Shown: in pieces, positions 22,422 to 34,300 of the stretch
Numbering within the stretch: the first letter of the stretch is position 1
How the letters are laid out: the number at the start of each line of letters is the position of its first letter
Assembly (NCBI RefSeq): GCF_000204055.1
Contig: NW_006768775.1
Location: 124,001-188,000 of the forward strand
Origin: Melampsora larici-populina 98AG31
Taxonomy: Eukaryota; Basidiomycota; Pucciniomycetes; Pucciniales; Melampsoraceae
Reading direction: 5' to 3'
DNA length: 64,000 bases
Program-made: the position numbers and the translations under genes
Notes under the pieces: generated by a model
Seen by the model: only the letters and a program-made list of their open reading frames with translations
Database searches by the model: none
Told to the model about the DNA's origin: nothing

Positions 22422-24739
22422 TTTGATAAGCTGAAAATGTTGAGGTTGATGAAAATGCGAAGTTGAGAAGCGAAGTATCAGTTGAAGATGTTATCGTTGT
22501 TGAAAATTTCCAAAAACTTGAAAAACCCAAATTCAGTTCCCCGGCCCGAAACTCGGGAATAAGTTTCTGACCACAGTTTCTTCCAACTTCCCGGGTTTAA
22601 TCATCCGATCGTAACCATCAAGCTGATCATGCGTAATTTATTACACTACGGATCAAAAGATTTGTAATCGTGACATGTTTTCCATCACCTGTTTCCAGCA
22701 TGTTGTCCTCATATGTTGAAAACATCCCCAGTAAAAATGTAACGTAAACATACGTGATTAAGTTTCAAATATGTACGTTGTACATCAGGGAATCGTCGTG
22801 GAAATGTTTTTCTTACATTATAAAACCTTGACTGAACATACACTCAGTTCAAAAAGGAGTCGATCCGATGGGGTTATTTTTTTGAAAAATTGGTTACTGC
22901 ACCCGCCTGCACGTTGGGGAACTGGGCTCGTCACGAGTTTGGGCTCAAGAACTCATCAAGGTGAGATGGTGATGAGGATGCATTACATCTTTGCATGCAA
23001 GGGAAGTGAGTGTACATACAACTTGTGGAGATCACAAACAAGACAAGAAATGAACCACAGCTTTTTATGGATTGGTGTATATAAAGGAGGCAGACTGAAA
23101 GGGTATCAATGAATGGAAGCTTGATTCACTAGCAATTGCGACGCGATTGATCGATTGATCCGATTCTAGGTGACTAAAAAATCAAAAATTGAAGTGATAC
23201 TTAGAACTTCTATGTATGAGGTCGAGCTGAAGCAGGAGACAAGGTTTATTGACCAAAAGCGAACCAAACGCTGCAAACGAGAGCGATGGAAATGATTGAG
23301 CGAGATGGGAAATGTGAAATGGGGGACATGTCAGCATCCAATATTTCATGACTTCATCGACTTAACACAGGTCTGAATATGTGGAGAATGGTGATGAAGA
23401 GAAAGAGAGGTCTTACCTGAAGTCGTATAGAAAGAAAAAGGAGTCAAAGAGTGAACACATGTGAAAAGCAAGCTATGACTTTGCTGAAAGGTTAGTGATG
23501 CGAATTCAGCAAAGGTTTTCATCACTTGGTTTTTCAAAGTCAAGCCTCAGGTCTTGGTGCAGGCTTTTCAATCCGTTGGGGCAGTTTATGTTCTGGTGAG
23601 GTATTGAGATACCTCAAGAATATATGTTTTCAAATTATGATAAGAAATACATCAGCCTTACATATTTTCTACAAAAACACAAAATCCACATCACGATTAC
23701 AAAACAGATTTGTCACTGCTAAGTAAGTCCCATGTTTCTCAAATGTCATTACTGGAGGTGTTTTGAAGACATATTTGCCCTTAAAGTTTGGACCGTAGTG
23801 TACTCATCGTTGCACAAATGAGTCATCCTTTAGCGGCAGGTCAATTGTAGACACTCCAACCATATTCATCAAATTGAACCCCACCCATTTGATAAGTTTT
23901 TCCTTTTGAGTTCCACAACTTTATCTTCTTGGCATCCCAATAACTTTGACAATTTTGTCTACAAGGCAATTGGTTTTGAGAAGCCCTAATCTTGTGGCAT
24001 ATCAAGGGAACCCCATTCAATCCAAAGCTCTCCAATTGAAGTTTATTATGGAGGATACCCATCACTGCTCACATGGACAACAGCGCTATCCTTCAATCTG
24101 TTGAAGGAGCTATCTACCATAGCTTTTGTAAATCATCATCACACAATCAACATAGCATTATGAGTTATCCCATGACCTATACAGTTAGTTTCACTCATTC
24201 TGGGCACATGAATATAGAATCAAGAAGTGTGTTGATTTTTTTATTGATATTAGCTTCAAGTTGTTAATAGGCCATCATCTAAAGTTCTCGTGGGGCAATC
24301 ATGCTACCATAGTACCATAACACACAGTCTTTCTAGCAAAAAGCTCTCAGATTCTATACCACAGAAAACAAGATGTAAAAAGACTTACAGTCATTCTCAA
24401 AAAGGTTGCTTTATTTAAAAACAAATCGGACAGTTGAGGAATGTAAGGGTTATGCTTTACGTACTATTGCCCATGACAACTTGACAATACCAGCCACATA
24501 TGATAATACCACAGCAAGCTACCCAGCCAATCTATCAATTTTCTAGTTCCCCATTCTCTCAGACTCTTTCCAATAATGATATTGGCTTGTTCTCAAGGTT
24601 GGTTTGGGATCTAAAATTGTCTGGGCCACTTGTTCTACTTTCTGATTCTTGTGATCATTTTTTCTCTCACAGGGTTGCTCCGTCACCACAATGGTTTTTG
24701 TCTTGGCTTGCCCAATATCAAACTCATTGGCATCCAAGC
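22422..24739. other. Accessory DNA, no supported gene
   Basis: Mostly AT-rich with scattered short frames on both strands. The last part, about 24540-24740, may be the decayed 3' portion of the adjacent hAT transposase. Confidence 0.45.
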
Positions 24740-26531
24740 ATCTCCACAGGGAGACACTTGACAAAATCAATCATGATCTTATGCTGACAGTCCCTAAAGA
24801 CTCGAAAACTCTTTGTCATTCAATTGAATTGCTGGGATGGGTACAACCAGCCCGGGTTGTGTTGTTGGTTTAGTATGTCCAGCGGCAATAGACAAAGTCT
24901 TCAGTCCATGGGTCACCATGAGCGCAAGCTTATGACAAAAACATTTGACATGGCTTTTCTCAGGTGACCAGTGGACTGGATCGTCGGATGCTGCAAACAG
25001 CCGTGCCATCTCTCTAGCCATGGGCCCATTTGAAGACCCAGAGTCGGTGGTCTGGCCAATCATCTGGAATAGTCAAACGGTCAGAACCTAACCCAAGACA
25101 CAAGAGCTGGATGAAAGAGACAGAAGAAGGACTTACCTTTTTATGTAGGCCATGTCGGATGAGGTTACGAGCCACCGGTCGAGCTAAAAGATCGCCGCAG
25201 TGATGCCAGGTAACCCACTTCAGGGTCAAGTGGACAGTCTGATAGTCCCAATTGTTGTCTATGTAGTTGACCATGACGCCGATGAAAGCCATTTGGTTTC
25301 CTTTGGTGGTCCAGCCGTCATGAGCTAACGAGAAAATGCTCGAGTTTGTCTAGGAGACATGAGAACATAACAAAATGAGGATAAGAATGTATAAAAATCA
25401 AGATTTATAATGAATGAAACAAAAAAAAGAAAAAGGAATCACCTTTATGCGGCTGATGACCACATTATACAATGAGTAAAACAATTCCTTGGCCGTGGTA
25501 GCTGCCCACTTAGGCGATTGAAGTTGGGCAGTACGATTACACAGTTTGAAAGCCGCTTGGAGTGTGGGGTCCTGAAAACGAAGCCAAGGTAGAGCGTGTC
25601 AAAGTATCCAGATTACCATAACTACATTTAAAAGTTCAATGCTGAAGGAAGATTGGGATAAGAATGATTTCATGTTATTTTGCTGATTAACCACTTCGGC
25701 TGGTTTGTTGATTTCTTTCCAAGTTGGTGGGAGTTCTACACCCAATTGGATTGCCCTTTGACGGCCGGTATGGTTTACGTTTTTTGTAACCATCTCGATG
25801 TCCATAAAGATTCAAGTTGCCATCGTTGCCTCTTGTAAAAGCACCATTGCACCATCTACATACATAGCTCCGTTTGATTCCTGTTTTCTGAACAAAAGTG
25901 AAAAAGAACCACAATCAGAATATGATAACCATTCATGCCAAAGATAAGACATACCTGCTTGCCTGGAACATACTTTGGCTCTTCAAAGTAAGATAACAAT
26001 GCCTTCACTTCATTTCTCGTTTCCTTTCTAAAACTGGTCTTGGGTCCTTCGTCATCTGTAACTTGATCAACATCGACTCCATTTGGAACTGTGAAGTCCT
26101 GTTGAAATCGATAAAAATTACAGTATTAGAAAAACGATGAAATAGATGGAAGGTGTAAATCAATCTTACCTTGATGGCAGGTGCCCTCAATTTCTTTTTC
26201 TTGGCCTGAGTGTTGCTTGAGCTCAAAGTTGAAGTTTTGTTCTTTCTCTTCTTCAAAGGTGTTGAGTTTTTTGTGATAGATCTACCTTTATTTTTCAATA
26301 TTTGTGCTTGACTCGGGGATTGTTCACCATCTGTGAGTTCAGTCTCTTTCTGATAATGGGGGTCTTCACCTTCATTGTCATCGGATGTATCAATGCCGAT
26401 AGTAATAGTAGTAGGTTCTGTGGTTGAGGTTCTTGTCGACAAGGGCTTGGCCGACTCGATCGACGACTGGTTTGACTCTGAGGGGGGCGAAGTGTTCCTG
26501 CTGAGCCAGGTGGAGATTCTGGTGGACCCAT
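24740..26531 (-). pseudogene. hAT-family transposase, multi-exon, truncated
   Basis: A BED-type zinc finger (YVCRWCNGAFTRG ... LYGHRDG, about 25790-25850) is followed by the hAT catalytic region: IFSLAHDGWTTKGNQMAF, LKWVTWHHCGDLLA, TTDSGSSNGPMA and HVKCFCHKLALM (25350-24900). Exons are separated by introns with good ends, for example GTAAGT...CCAG at about 25138-25064. The N-terminus appears frameshifted near 26500: MGPPESPPGSAG and RNTSPPSESNQ lie in different frames. The third acidic residue and the C-terminal dimerisation region are missing, as the frame decays near 24740. A dead element is the likeliest reading. Confidence 0.72.
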
Positions 26532-26814
26532 GATAATAGAAGAAGTATGAAAAAAAGATAGTGAAGAGTGGAAGTTCAGTTGAAAGTAAGACTAAGATGA
26601 CTTTATCAAAAGTGATGGAAGACAGAGTGTAGGAAAGAGGAACTTACTTATTAGATAATAATGAGTTAGTGAATCCTTAATCAAGGACAGATACATTGTT
26701 AGTCAAGCTTAATTGGGACTATCGATCCCTTGCGTCGAGAAGATGGACGGAAAGGGGTGGCCCAGGGTGTGGTACATCTGCTTTGAGCGACAAGTGAGGA
26801 TGTTTGGTCAGTTA

Positions 26815-27020
26815 TGGATTGTACCCGTAGTCATCCGTAACCACTACGGGTTTTGTTGCGGGTACCATGGCCGTACCGTGGTGTAATCGTAATATTGAAC
26901 TGTCACCATGTTTGCCTCTTACACATATCGGTACGGTGGTACCGTAATGCTAAAAAGGCCACTATGGTACGGTGCGGCCCGTGCCGAACCGTACCGTACC
27001 CCGTAACCATCTCGCTGAGG
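26815..27020. repeat. Block of GTACGG/CCGTAC motifs, possible hAT subterminal repeats
   Basis: At least eight copies of TACGG or CCGTA in both orientations (for example GGTACGGTGGTACCGTAA and GAACCGTACCGTACCCCGTA). It sits just upstream of the transposase start, where a 5' subterminal region is expected. The other end was not found. Confidence 0.5.
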
Positions 27021-27049
27021 TCCGAGCGTTGTCTGGAGTGAGTTGCTGT

Positions 27050-27769
27050 TAAGCAATTTCATCATCCACTTTGGGACTTGTTAATGTGAAAGATGGTATT
27101 CACTTGCAATACTTGCTTGAAGAAGTTGGTTTTTTACTAATTGATTGTGAATAATTGGACTTTGTTTTAGTTCTTGTCATCATTTATACTGGACTCATTT
27201 GTGACTTCAGGTGATTCAACACTTGGAGAGACTAATTCTGTGTATTCATTTTTCAAAGCTGTTGTTGAATTTGTTTTGGTCAAATACAGAGATTCTGAGT
27301 GTGCTTTTGGTTTGCAATACTCAACCCTCTATCAATCAATCTCACTTTCTAACAAACCATCTGATGGTTTTGATTTTCTTATTCAAGTTATCTTTTATAC
27401 TTTCCTGTTTCCTCTAAGCCCCCCAGCCTACTCTCCTACCTGATCAAGCCCAAAAGGCATGGCCAGTGTACACATAGGTCATATTTTTGAGATTTATTTT
27501 ACTTTTTTGGTCATTATTTGCCTGTCCCTATGCCATATCTTATACCAAAACTATATAGCACTATTGGGGCAGGAAACTGGAGTATCTGAATTTTATACAA
27601 AAATGAAACAACAACCAACTGTTAAGAACATTGGTATGGAGATTACCTGTACACACTCAGCTTGCCTTAGAGTTCTGAAGAAATCTATGGAACTACATTT
27701 ACTGTGAGATTTGAGGTTCAATTTGGTAATGTGATATGAAAAGGTTCATTCGAATCTCATATGAATGAT
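27050..27769. other. AT-rich intergenic DNA, no gene seen
   Basis: No supported coding sequence. It separates the hAT remnant from the 3' end of the 663-codon gene. Confidence 0.4.
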
Positions 27770-29761
27770 TTAATATTTTCTCTTCCCAATTCTTCGGAGG
27801 CTCCTAGCATAATCATTTGTCAATTTTTTTGGGAATCTTGTCCAGAAATCTTGACGTATTCCTGTTCCTGGCTGTTGTACAGAAAAATCATGTGAAAGAA
27901 AATTGCCAAACAATTTTACATTATATTCAGCTGATGAGCATAATCCAGTACTGGGGTGGCTTCTTTCTGAATAAGTTGATACAATATGATCAAAACCCAA
28001 GCAGTAGCATTCCAGATCTGAAACAGGAAGTTTCCGTGAGAATCTCTGGTTCATTGTGGAAGATAACATTGACTCAAAATTTGTTTTCCATTTTATTAGG
28101 AAGTCTCTCACTTCAACATTTTTTTCATTTTCAATGTCCCTTCCTACATCTTCATGAACCAGTAGGACAGGCTTTTCTGGTGATTTGTATAACAAATATT
28201 TTGGCCAGGACAACGTTCTCCCCACCTGCATTATCTCTCTTGACTTGGTATTCCATAATTTGGAAATAGATTCTTCTCCACTTGACAACAATCTTGCATC
28301 TGGATACCCCCTGAGAAAATCTGATTTCCAAGTGATTGAGAAATGATTGTAAATGAAAGAATTTGTATTTTTGTAACGCAGTAGATTCACATTATCTACT
28401 GGCTTATATACCAGTTTGAGAATTCGCGGAAGTGATGACATTCTTTTCACCATCAGGTCTCGAAATGTTTCATTTCCTCCCTCCTCAATTGATTTGCTTA
28501 TAGAACGGTTTCTACAAATTTGATAAATCACATCTGTGTGCCACAAAAGAAACCTAGAAAGATGTTCTTGATTTAATTCTTGTTTATCATCCAGCAACCA
28601 AGAATGGTAGGCTCTGCATAAAATTCCGGTTATTCCCTTGATTCTATTCCACATGGCCAGACTTGGGTTCAAAGTCAATAAGAAATATACTTGAGGCAAA
28701 AGTATGTCAAATGTCCATATCTTTTTGCCCATCTCAATCATGTTGTCACCTGGATTTTGTCGATATGTGTATTTATGATGAATCACAGAAACAAGGTCCC
28801 AAGTAAAGTGAATAGCTGCAGATGAACAAATTATCATAGGTTTATGCTCTTTGAACCTTTGAATATCAATACCAATCTTGACCTGTCTATCATTCATCAT
28901 GGGAGGTGACTGTGGTGAGAAGATATCATGCACTGACTGTGATGTATGTATTTGTCTTTGAAGATGAAAAAGTTCATCAACATCTCTATGTTTAGAATGT
29001 TCAGATGTGCTGCTTTCAGGGATGTGATTGTGTGATTCAGATTTCTTTGAAGTTTCTGGACTGTGTTGATCCCCCAAATCAGGAACAACTTCAGTATCTC
29101 CAGAACCTTTGGCTTCAAGTTCATTTTCTTGTTCTGAGATATTCAAATCAAAACCAAACAAGAACTTTGATGCTTTCTCTGCTGGGGGAGTCTTTGTACT
29201 TAAGGGTCTCTTGGCACTTTGCCTAAACATGTAATTCAGATTACCATTGGGACTAATTGTAGATTCATCTACAACTGAGGAGATAGATTGTTTGTCCTTG
29301 AGTTGAGTTGGGGCCACAATGTACCTCTTGCCTGTATCTGAACCTATGACCTTTTCCTTCTGTCTGTTATCGAAGCCTATGTTCAAATTTGCTGCATTAC
29401 ACCACCCATGAGAATCTTGAGAATTTTCATAATACCAGCAACTGTGAAGATCTTGTAGTTCTACATTCTTTGGATAGGTATTAACAGCTGATTCTTGCAT
29501 CTTGGGATCTGAAGTGGTAATTTTTGTTTTTTTGCAAGAAACTTTGTCATGTTGATCACAATCGATTTTCATATGTTTAAACCAATTGGAACTACTTGAA
29601 GGTTTTGGAGATTTTATATTTGTACTTTCAAGCTCTGAACTGATGCCCAAGGAGAGTTCCAAACCATGTTCTCTGAATTTTTCCATACAAAGTGAGAAAT
29701 TGCAAAGCCAAAAAAGCCATATCAGAATGGTGATTTCAAATTGTGACATTTTCAAGAACAA
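27770..29761 (-). CDS. Large orphan protein with possible signal peptide (663 residues)
   Basis: An intact single-exon frame of 663 codons in a transposon-rich region. Two starts are close together (29761 and 29749); the second gives MSQFEITILIWLFWLCNFSL followed by charged sequence, a plausible signal peptide or signal anchor. Residues about 30-330 are Ser/Lys/Glu-rich and probably disordered. The second half is folded-looking, rich in Trp, Tyr and Leu (FTWDLVSVIHHKYTYRQNPG; SFIYNHFSITWKSDFLRGYP). I recognise no domain. Preservation of such a long frame in decaying DNA suggests a functional or recently duplicated gene. Secretion is inferred only from the N-terminus, so an effector role is speculation. 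Confidence 0.7.
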   Translation of the reverse strand: MFLKMSQFEITILIWLFWLCNFSLCMEKFREHGLELSLGISSELESTNIKSPKPSSSSNWFKHMKIDCDQHDKVSCKKTKITTSDPKMQESAVNTYPKNVELQDLHSCWYYENSQDSHGWCNAANLNIGFDNRQKEKVIGSDTGKRYIVAPTQLKDKQSISSVVDESTISPNGNLNYMFRQSAKRPLSTKTPPAEKASKFLFGFDLNISEQENELEAKGSGDTEVVPDLGDQHSPETSKKSESHNHIPESSTSEHSKHRDVDELFHLQRQIHTSQSVHDIFSPQSPPMMNDRQVKIGIDIQRFKEHKPMIICSSAAIHFTWDLVSVIHHKYTYRQNPGDNMIEMGKKIWTFDILLPQVYFLLTLNPSLAMWNRIKGITGILCRAYHSWLLDDKQELNQEHLSRFLLWHTDVIYQICRNRSISKSIEEGGNETFRDLMVKRMSSLPRILKLVYKPVDNVNLLRYKNTNSFIYNHFSITWKSDFLRGYPDARLLSSGEESISKLWNTKSREIMQVGRTLSWPKYLLYKSPEKPVLLVHEDVGRDIENEKNVEVRDFLIKWKTNFESMLSSTMNQRFSRKLPVSDLECYCLGFDHIVSTYSERSHPSTGLCSSAEYNVKLFGNFLSHDFSVQQPGTGIRQDFWTRFPKKLTNDYARSLRRIGKRKY

Positions 29762-30440
29762 TTGCTGTGAGTTTTGGATATGAGGTTTTGTGTGTATAAA
29801 ATAAATGATAAGATAGAAAATGGGACAACCAAAGATCTCCAGGTCTCAGATGAAAAATTATGAGACAGATTTGATTTACTGCTCTCATTGATTATTACTC
29901 TGAGACCTGTCTGGAACAAACTCCAATCCAGTAAAATTTCTTCATACAGATGCTGGTCTTCCACCAAGATGTTTTATCCTTGATGTATTTACTGGGATCA
30001 CCATCAGAATTTAGTGCCCAAGAACCAAAAGTACTCAGAGGATTTTTTTACTTTTTTACCTATATATGATCCACTTCTTTCACATCTACTAGGGAGTCAT
30101 TTCAGTGGTTGAGAGATTGCTCAACCACTTAACCTCCAGCAGCAACCAACCACAGTGAAAATCAATTTCACAAAGTTTTGCATGCTGCAATATTGCTATC
30201 CAAAAGTTTTACCAAAGTTTATTGCATACTGTGCCTGAACTGTACAAACTTGAGACCAGAAATTTGTACTGTGATACTAATTGATTCCTTCAAGTGTAAG
30301 CCCCCCTAAAGTACATTGAACTACAAACACACCAAGAAACCACATTTTTAAAGCTGGTATTATCAGATATGTGTATACTCAATATTTCTTTACTTGACCC
30401 CCCTGTTGACCATTTGAATTCTGAGGCATAAAGCTTGAGA
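29762..30440. other. 5' flank of the 663-codon gene, no other gene seen
   Basis: AT-rich sequence, presumably containing the promoter; no clear TATA position could be chosen. Confidence 0.4.
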
Positions 30441-30447
30441 GCTCTGG

Positions 30448-30766
30448 CAACGCTTAGACAGCTACACTACAACACACTACCATGCATTTTGTATGTAGCG
30501 TAACTGTATGCAGTTAAAACAGATCTGACCTTTATGATAGTGTAACTTGTAAAGTTACGCTACACTACAAGCTACTGTAGCTGAGTTTTGTGCCTCTACG
30601 CTACGCTACAGGGCCAAAATCTGGTTAGCTGGAGATTTTCTGGGACTCTGCGTAGGGTAGCTGGGATTCATTTATGCTGATTCCTGCTAGCTGTAGCTTT
30701 GCGGCATGTTTCTAGCTACGCTATCTTGCGCTATCAGCTACGGATAGATTAGCTGTCTCAGTGTTG
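30448..30766. mobile_element. 319-bp MITE with 7-bp target duplication
   Basis: The ends CAACGCTTAGACAGCTA (30448) and the complement of CAACACTGAGACAGCTA (ending 30766) match at 15 of 17 positions. GCTCTGG flanks both sides (30441-30447, 30767-30773). The interior has many GTAGC, GCTAC and TAGCGTA words in both orientations, the subterminal style of hAT-type MITEs. No coding capacity. Confidence 0.75.
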
Positions 30767-30773
30767 GCTCTGG

Positions 30774-31735
30774 ACTGCACATCACAGCTCTTATACCTTG
30801 CACATTGTTGTTGAATATCAAAACACATGAGCTGATAGGGATGATTGAAAGTAAATGACAACATTAACATCTTCATTTATCTTTGAGGATAAGATCCTAT
30901 TAATCAGTATTGATGTTTCTTCAAATCAGTTGCATAGTTCATGTCCTTTCATGAAACACCAAAATTAAGATATGTGCCTTTTTTATTTACAAATACAAGT
31001 CAGATATTTTTCCAGGGATTTCCAAGATCACTTGTGCTGTGCTTTGCAAGATAATATCATGGTATTATTGTGGTGTGCATGTTTTCAGGTTTTTATAAAA
31101 AAATTCACATGCTCTTTGTCTGTGCTTCTTTCTGTTTCAGAATTTGATTGTTGGTAGCCAAGCCCAAAGGAATGTGTCCATTTTTGGTTCTAGAACTGGC
31201 ATGATATTGGTTTGAGCTTCAGAGAAGAGGTTGGTGGGGACTCAAATAATGACTTAGAATACTCATATGGAATTGTTCTCAAAGCAGCTTGATTTGACCC
31301 ATGATTAGCTGGTCACAATTGAAAATCAAAATTTGAAGATGACACAAGATCCTGGGTATAAGTCTTCTGACTAGCATTAGGATCATAGCCTAAATTGTTC
31401 AAGTGTAGTCCAGATACTTGATCACTTATTACTAGGTTGCAACTTGAACTTACAATTTGAAGGTTTTAAACTCAATGGAAGTGAAGGTTGAACAAATTGT
31501 TTGAATTATGTTTGTGCCACCAAAATAGTGTGACAAAGGGCTTGTCTTACATATGTCCCATTTATTACAATTGGAATTGATGTTTGAGTGGTCCCTGTTT
31601 ACATCTGAGGTAAAATTGGTCCCCGCTGAATTGAATTCCAGACCACACCCGGTAAGCAAAACTGCACACTTCAACGAACTCACCAAGTGCAGATTTGCTC
31701 TTTGAAAAAAACAGCATACATCCAAACCCACACGA
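30774..31735. other. Accessory DNA, no supported gene
   Basis: AT-rich, short unsupported frames only. Confidence 0.4.
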
Positions 31736-32135
31736 TTGCATACCTGTGCAACTGCATAATCTGCCATTTTGCATAGACCAGGACTTTCCCCAACTTGGGC
31801 CGGGCTAAAAGTTGAGTTTACTGCATAATTATGTCAAAAATTATACTGCATAGTTCAAAATCCAAAAAACAGGTTATGAAAGCCTAATTGCATGGCTTTT
31901 AGCCCAAATACAGGATAAGAATGCACTTAGCTATACATAAACCTTGAGCCCAAGTCTTAAAGCCTAACCTTAGCCTGTGAAAATGCATAATATTATGTAT
32001 GTTGGCCTATTTCCGCATTTATGCATAACTTGATACATTTTGACCTACCATGTATTTTCCCTCACTTTGTATAACCCGTGAACTTGCATAGGCCAGATGT
32101 CCCCCCCAAATTATGCAATTGCGCGGGTTTGACTG
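31736..32135. repeat. Cluster of TTGCATA/TATGCA motifs
   Basis: More than ten occurrences of TTGCATA, TGCATAA or TATGCA in both orientations within 400 bp, ending near GCAATTGCGCGGGTTTGACTGTA. The density is far above its surroundings and resembles subterminal repeats of a DNA element, but paired ends were not established. Confidence 0.4.
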
Positions 32136-32479
32136 TATCTCAAAAGCATGGTAGTGGAACACTTGCAACACAACAAGAGAAACACTACAGTTGCAAGTGT
32201 TGATCCGGTGTGCTACGCAGCAAGTGCAACACACAATGCAACATGCAAAATCAAATGTGTCCCAGAAAAAAGTTAATTAGAGTGTATCAACTGGTATCAC
32301 TGATAGTGAAGAAATTATAAAATAGAAATGAATGGTAGTAATAAAAATAATGAAATAGAAGACAAAGTAAAATGAAGTGGGAAGTGAGAAACAAGGGTTT
32401 TAAATAGAAACAAATACACAAAAAAACATGTCATTGGTATTACCATGTAATTGGAAATCTTAAAATCTATGTAAGCTTT

Positions 32480-34300
32480 ACACCCTCCCATAACCAAAGC
32501 CTGCGTGAGACAAGGTTTTAATAGTTCTTGAAATCAGGGTGCCTTTACTCCACAGACAAACATTGGATGCACAGTACAAGTTCCTCTCTGCCATGTGCAA
32601 CAAACCTGTTGATCCTATTGGGGGCCTATTGAGTGTAGAATTACATTCAAGTTCAGTATCACATGAGGTCATCAAAAATTTATAAAAAAATTGCCTTCCA
32701 CCAGAGTAGATTTGCATCATGATTTTTGATTTCATAGTCTTCTGTCCTTGTCTTGTCAGATCAGTTTAAATAGTTTCTTGTTGGCAATCATCAACTTCAA
32801 GTTTCTGTTCAGAGTTTGTTCTGGCTTTGGGGAAGAAATTCTTGGGTTTTTCAAAAAAGATTCCATTTTTGGTTTCAGATAGAGCTGGTTTTGTTATATG
32901 TGCAGACTGCTTGTACTCCTGGTGAATACGTCAAACTTTGGAGTTGGCTTGCATCTCCACCAAGGAAGTTTCTTCAAACCACTTCACAAACAATTTCAGT
33001 GTAAAGAAAGGGTTTGGGATGGTGTCCATGACTAGATTCTTGCATCCAACAGCTTTGTGGAGATAGTTGATGGCCTTCTCCTTCATCTTTGCCGGCATTG
33101 GGTAAATATTGTCTGTTGTAGCAAGGGGTGCAATCCTATTTTCAAGAGGGATACAAAGCTCTACATACTCAGGAATCGCCCTGCAAGCAGTTTTTCCATC
33201 ACCCTAAATAAGGAGAGTGGTCTTCAAGAGAAAAGATTAATGTTAATATGTAATAAGAGAAGATCAAAACCAATTCCAAAACCACTTACTTCAAGTTCCT
33301 TGTTGATTCTGAAAACTTGTGCTCATTCCCTTGTGGTCATCTCCAGGTCATTAAAGTAGCCATATGGCTTTGTCTTGCGCAGGTTTCTATTTTTGGTGTG
33401 AACTACGTTTAAATTTCTTAAGCATAATTTATTGTTGATCCGGTGAAAAATATGCTGGTGAGGTTTGTTTGTTTAACCAAAAATCACATAGTAAAAGGAA
33501 TGTACCTCTCTTGCAATCCATACTTTGTGGCCACTTTGGTAGTTGATATTCCATCAAATATCATACTCTGCAATGATTGAACCTTTGAAACCTTTATATT
33601 GAATAAGATCATGAAACTCCTTGCACCACACATATGATCATTTTATTTTCTGAGTGATAAATTCCACTATGATTGATGATGGAGGTTATAACAAAAAATT
33701 AGAAAAAGTGAACAATCTGACAAGGTGGGAAAAGTAGGAAAATATGTAATTTACCTGGAGCAATATGTGATCTGCATGGTTTGCTTCCCAAAGGTGAGTA
33801 GATTGGACTTTGTGGTCCTCAATAACCAAATATGGACACACCCTGTTTTTGGCATCCACAGCATCCCATTCACCTTCATCATCAGGTTCATGAACAACTT
33901 ATGGAGTGGGTGGGGCATCCTGAATATCCTGAAAATCATCAATACTCACAATTGGGTCAGAAATAAAGAAACATACATCAGCTCTGGGTCTCATTGGTAT
34001 GAACTGTGGTCATCCTGTTCAATAAACTGTCTGTGTGTCTTGCATGCCATGGTCTTCTTGTTGAAACCAGAAGTGGTAGTCTGACATAGCATGTATTCCA
34101 CCCAATGAAAGATGTCAGTACATCTTGTTTTACATGAAATTAGACATAATAAGATCAACTTATCTTTTTGGATAATCCATGTTCGCCCAAGATATTCAAC
34201 ATTGGCTCTGCAATCCAAGGTCCATGATGGTGCCATGCAATAACTGCAAGAGTATGGTGTTGGGTTTTTCAATTGATTGTGGACAAAATTAACTGACACA
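32480..34300 (-). pseudogene. Degenerate coding relic, unidentified (probably transposon)
   Basis: On the minus strand, broken frames give coherent protein-like segments: WDAVDAKNRVCPYLVIEDHK (33.85 kb), YLHKAVGCKNLVMDTIPNPF with KLFVKWFEETSLVEM (33.0 kb) and ECNSTLNRPPIGSTGLLHMA (32.6 kb). Stops and frameshifts separate them. Composition and context suggest a transposon-encoded protein; I do not recognise the family. Confidence 0.4.
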
